Shown in pieces: positions 61,476 through 64,000 of a stretch of DNA of 64,000 nt. The translations under genes and the position numbers were made by a program. This DNA is from Mycolicibacterium moriokaense (GTDB taxonomy: Bacteria; Actinomycetota; Actinomycetes; Mycobacteriales; Mycobacteriaceae). The notes under the pieces are model-generated. The model did not search any database. It was not told where the DNA came from and saw only the letters and a list, made by a program, of their open reading frames with translations. Position 1 is the first letter of the stretch, and every line of letters starts with the position of its first letter. The stretch is taken from the NCBI RefSeq assembly GCF_003347205.1, contig NZ_QQBJ01000024.1, positions 1-64,000 of the forward strand, read 5' to 3'.

Positions 61476-61986
61476 GGTCGACATCGTGCGCGTGGTGCAC
61501 GATGTCGTGCAAGTGATACACCGCGATCGACGCGATCGTGAACTCGCTGCCGTTGCTGCGCAGCCCGCGCCGTCCCCAGGCGTCGGACGGGACGCGGTCG
61601 TAGGCGTCGGCCACCGCACCCGCCGCGTCGACGAGTTCCGCCGCGACGACGGCGGGGTCCTGAGCGCCGTAGTCGTCCTCGATCGCCGTGGCGTCCTGAT
61701 CCCAGTTGGGAAACCGCGGCTCGTCCTCGGCGAGCATCAGCGCAACACGCTGGTTGAAGATCCGGTGCACGTCGCGGATGTGACAGCCGTACTCGAGCGC
61801 CGACCACACCGCGGGCTTCGGGCGCTCAGTGACATCGTCGGCGCCCAGCCGCAGCGGCCATTCGGCGGCGTCGGCGCGGATCCGGCCGGCCACCGCGGTG
61901 TGGCTGACCGTCGCACCGTCGAATCCGCATTCCGGGCATCGCCGGGTGATCACCCAGGTCCAGTCCTTGGTATCGGGCTCGATCAT
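61468..61986 (-). CDS. DinB-like (mycothiol-dependent-type) protein
   Basis: A 172-residue four-helix-bundle protein of the DinB/maleylpyruvate isomerase type. WTWVITRRCPECGFDGATVS at the start, PAVWSALEYGCHIRDVHRIF and FTIASIAVYHLHDIVHHAHD supply the His residues expected for the metal site. These proteins often act as thiol transferases using mycothiol. ATG 61986 is chosen since the sequence before it does not match. It starts 19 bases downstream of the metallo-beta-lactamase gene stop and overlaps the SDR start, so the three share a unit. Confidence 0.8.
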   Translation of the reverse strand: MIEPDTKDWTWVITRRCPECGFDGATVSHTAVAGRIRADAAEWPLRLGADDVTERPKPAVWSALEYGCHIRDVHRIFNQRVALMLAEDEPRFPNWDQDATAIEDDYGAQDPAVVAAELVDAAGAVADAYDRVPSDAWGRRGLRSNGSEFTIASIAVYHLHDIVHHAHDVDHG

Positions 61987-62005
61987 CCCGTCAGTGTCGC
62001 AGGGG

Positions 62006-62686
62006 TCATCCCGCTCCTCGCGTGCGCACCACACCGCGCAGCCGATCACCGGCACCGCCCATGATCGGTTCGCCGTGCCCGAAGCAGGCGATCTCGACGT
62101 CGAGGGCGGCCAACCGCCGGAACGACGCGACGGTGCGGCCGCGATCCCGGTTGAACACGCCGAGCGTCAGTTCGCCGACGTTGGCGACGGTGTCGCCGGC
62201 GATCAACACCCCGTGTTCGGGCAGGTGCACGGCGATGCTGCCCTCGGTGTGCCCGGGTATCGCGAGGATGTGTGCGCCGCCGCCGAAGTCGAGCACGTCG
62301 CCGTCGCGCAACTCCCGGTCCACCGGCACCGCGGGGGCGGTGGCGGGCAGGGCCGCCGAGACGCGCTCGTGGATCGGGATTTCCCAGTCCTCGAAGACGG
62401 GAGGCGGCATCTCGGCCCCGGCGCGGATGACCGCGGCGTCGCCGGCGCCCGCCATCACCGTGGCGCCGGTCGAGGCTCGCAGTTCGGCGGCCGACCCGAT
62501 GTGATCGACGTGGCCGTGGGTCAGCACGATTCGGTCGACACCCCCCACGGCCGTGAGGATCTCGGCGCCCGCTCCCGGTGCACCCGTGTCGATGAGCGTC
62601 ACCGAATCGCCGTCGCGCCATGCGTAGAGCTGCCAGCCGTTGACGCGCAGCATGGTCAGGTTCGCTGTGACGGTCTGCGACTGCAT
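62006..62686 (-). CDS. Metallo-beta-lactamase-fold hydrolase
   Basis: A 226-residue enzyme with the zinc-binding LTHGHVDHIGSAAEL, ILAIPGHTEGSIAVHL and GVLIAGDTVANVG motifs. ATG 62686 is used, as the protein from MQSQTVTANLTMLRVNGWQL aligns with the family; the frame is open to 62764. The substrate cannot be inferred; relatives hydrolyse thioesters, lactones or phosphodiesters. Together with the DinB-like and SDR genes, it suggests an unassigned oxidative detoxification or catabolic set. Confidence 0.83.
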   Translation of the reverse strand: MQSQTVTANLTMLRVNGWQLYAWRDGDSVTLIDTGAPGAGAEILTAVGGVDRIVLTHGHVDHIGSAAELRASTGATVMAGAGDAAVIRAGAEMPPPVFEDWEIPIHERVSAALPATAPAVPVDRELRDGDVLDFGGGAHILAIPGHTEGSIAVHLPEHGVLIAGDTVANVGELTLGVFNRDRGRTVASFRRLAALDVEIACFGHGEPIMGGAGDRLRGVVRTRGAG

Positions 62687-62778
62687 CTGCTGACCGTATG
62701 GCCCCGTCGTGCCTGCCGAAAGCCGATTCGCTTTCGGCGAAGCGTGACACATGTCGGTCGACATCGCCCGCGGGCGAC

Positions 62779-64000
62779 TCAGCTCTCGGTCAGCGCCGAC
62801 CTGAGCACGTCCAGCGGCAGGCCGCCCAGATCCAGGGCCCTGCGATGAAACTCCTTGAGCGAGAGCCCACGTCCCACCATCTCGTCACGCAGCTGCTGCC
62901 AGATCCGTTGTCCGACCGCATACGAGGGTGCCTGCCCGGGCCAGCCGAGGTAGCGGTCCAGCTCGAAGCGCAGGTTCGCCTCGGCCATCGCGCTGTGCGA
63001 CTGCAGGAAGACCCACGCCTTCTCGGCGTCCCAGGTGCCGCCGTCAGGGGCGGTCATGCCGCAGTGCACGCCGATGTCGATGACCACGCGGGCCGCCCGG
63101 AACCGTTGGGCGTCAAGCATTCCCATTCGATTGCCGGCGTCGTCGAGCCAGCCCAGCTCGGCCATCAGCCGCTCGGCGTACAACGCCCAGCCCTCGCCGT
63201 GCCCGGATACCCAGCAGCCGAGCCGGCGCCAGCGGTTCAGCTGGTCGGCCAGCACCACCGCCCGACCGATCTGCAGGTGGTGGCCCGGCACGCCCTCGTG
63301 GAACACGGTGGTCGTCTCGCCCCAGGTGTGGAAGTCGTCCTTGCCCGGCGGCACCGACCACCACATCCGGCCCGGCCTGCTGAGATCCTCGGACGGGCCG
63401 GTGTAATAGATTCCGCCGGTCTGGGTCGGCGCGATCCGGCACTCCAGCGTGCGCAGCGGTTCGGCGATCTCGAAATGGGTGTCGGCCAGTGCGTCCACGA
63501 CTCGGTCGGACAGGTCCTGCATCCACGCCTGCAGGGCGCCGGTGCCCAACAGGAGGTAGCGCGGCTCTTCGTCGAGCCTGCGCAGCGCGTCGGCCACCGA
63601 CGACTCCGGATACAGCAGGTGCGCGGTCGACTCCTGTTCGGCCACAATGGCTTCCAGCCGGCTCAGGCCCCAGTCGTAGGTTTCGTCGAGATCTACGGCC
63701 GCGCCGAGGTACAGCCGAGAGAACAGCTGGTAGGCGTCGCGACCGAACGCGTCGTCGCCCCGCGCGCGCGGGCCGATTTCATCCCGCAACACCGCGGCGA
63801 GCCCGCTGTAGGCGTCCGCGGCCGCCGACGCGCGTGCCTGCAGTTCGGCGTGCAACGCACCGTTTCCGGGGGCGGCGTCGGCCACCATGTCGACGAAGAG
63901 ACGCTGGATGGTGCCTGCCTGCTCGATGCCGCGCGCCACCTGGCGAGCCGCGGGAGCCCGGCCGGCCGCCACCGCGGCGCGAAGAGACGTGGCGTATCCC
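62779..64000 (-). CDS. DUF885-family protein (partial, 5' end outside window)
   Basis: A protein of more than 400 residues; the frame stays open to the right edge (visible start ...GYATSLRAAVAAGRAPAARQ). The family marker FHEGVPGHHLQIGRAVVLAD, with a likely metal-binding HExxxxHH, and RLGCWVSGHGEGWALYAERL are present, as is the C-terminal PSYAVGQRIWQQLRDEMVGR. DUF885 proteins look like zinc-peptidase relatives, of mostly unknown substrate. The stop is 92 bases from the start of the metallo-beta-lactamase gene, whose unit may share transcription. Confidence 0.85.
   Translation of the reverse strand, partial: GYATSLRAAVAAGRAPAARQVARGIEQAGTIQRLFVDMVADAAPGNGALHAELQARASAAADAYSGLAAVLRDEIGPRARGDDAFGRDAYQLFSRLYLGAAVDLDETYDWGLSRLEAIVAEQESTAHLLYPESSVADALRRLDEEPRYLLLGTGALQAWMQDLSDRVVDALADTHFEIAEPLRTLECRIAPTQTGGIYYTGPSEDLSRPGRMWWSVPPGKDDFHTWGETTTVFHEGVPGHHLQIGRAVVLADQLNRWRRLGCWVSGHGEGWALYAERLMAELGWLDDAGNRMGMLDAQRFRAARVVIDIGVHCGMTAPDGGTWDAEKAWVFLQSHSAMAEANLRFELDRYLGWPGQAPSYAVGQRIWQQLRDEMVGRGLSLKEFHRRALDLGGLPLDVLRSALTES

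Overview
The window is a high-GC actinobacterial chromosome segment. Protein similarity and gene order point to a fast-growing Mycobacterium (Mycolicibacterium type). The run gabT | yajC-secD-secF-(DppA-like lipoprotein)-apt-rel ... ppiB ... (glyoxalase-II-like)-hisS matches the M. tuberculosis Rv2589-Rv2580c neighbourhood. The radical-SAM gene at 52702 matches Rv2578c. These assignments come from remembered family sequences, not from a search.

Layout. (1) 1-4331: the 3' end of ctaD, an orphan PrrB-like sensor kinase, a MarR regulator divergent from an alpha/beta-hydrolase-fold protein that lacks the nucleophile serine, and gabT. (2) 4569-12638: conserved housekeeping genes for Sec translocation (yajC, secD, secF), a solute-binding lipoprotein, apt and the stringent-response gene rel. 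(3) 12668-15678: an ehuBCDA-type ectoine/amino-acid ABC importer on the minus strand, placed between rel and ppiB. (4) 15780-19692: two tandem PpiB-like cyclophilins, a glyoxalase-II-like hydrolase and hisS. (5) 19689-52436: a ~33 kb accessory block between hisS and the Rv2578c orthologue. (6) 52702-64000: radical-SAM gene with a consensus SOS box, esterase, an acyl-CoA dehydrogenase pair plus amidohydrolase under a TetR operator, thioesterase, mycofactocin-type SDR, DinB-like protein, metallo-beta-lactamase-fold hydrolase, and a truncated DUF885 protein at the right edge.

The most interesting part is 19689-44785, which looks like one large and, to my knowledge, undescribed catabolic system. 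A leftward unit (FAD enzyme, RraA-type aldolase, Gfo/Idh dehydrogenase) diverges from a rightward unit (DapA-family lyase, D-tartrate-dehydratase-like enolase-superfamily enzyme, polytopic transporter, LacI regulator). A 16 kb, tightly overlapping unit follows: hotdog hydratases, a tartrate/D-malate dehydrogenase-like enzyme, SDR, a complete DppABCDF-type importer with scattered subunits, an aldehyde dehydrogenase, three paralogous class III CoA-transferases, an enoyl-CoA hydratase and an HpcH/HpaI aldolase. Two more hotdog genes converge on it from the right. The same 11-bp LacI-type core (GGAATCGTTTC) sits just upstream of both the 16 kb unit and the converging hotdog pair, so the local LacI protein probably controls the whole set. 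I infer uptake of an organic acid or conjugate by the ABC importer, dehydration and aldol cleavage of a hydroxy-acid part, and CoA-transferase/hydratase processing of an acyl part. The substrate cannot be read from the sequence.

The right part of the accessory block holds a complete urtABCDE urea-type importer with no urease gene in view, a small secreted protein, and an uncharacterised pair (a degenerate FAD-fold protein and a partner) behind an AT-rich promoter region. I saw no rRNA, tRNA, CRISPR array, insertion sequence or phage gene, and no intergenic gap longer than about 270 bases.
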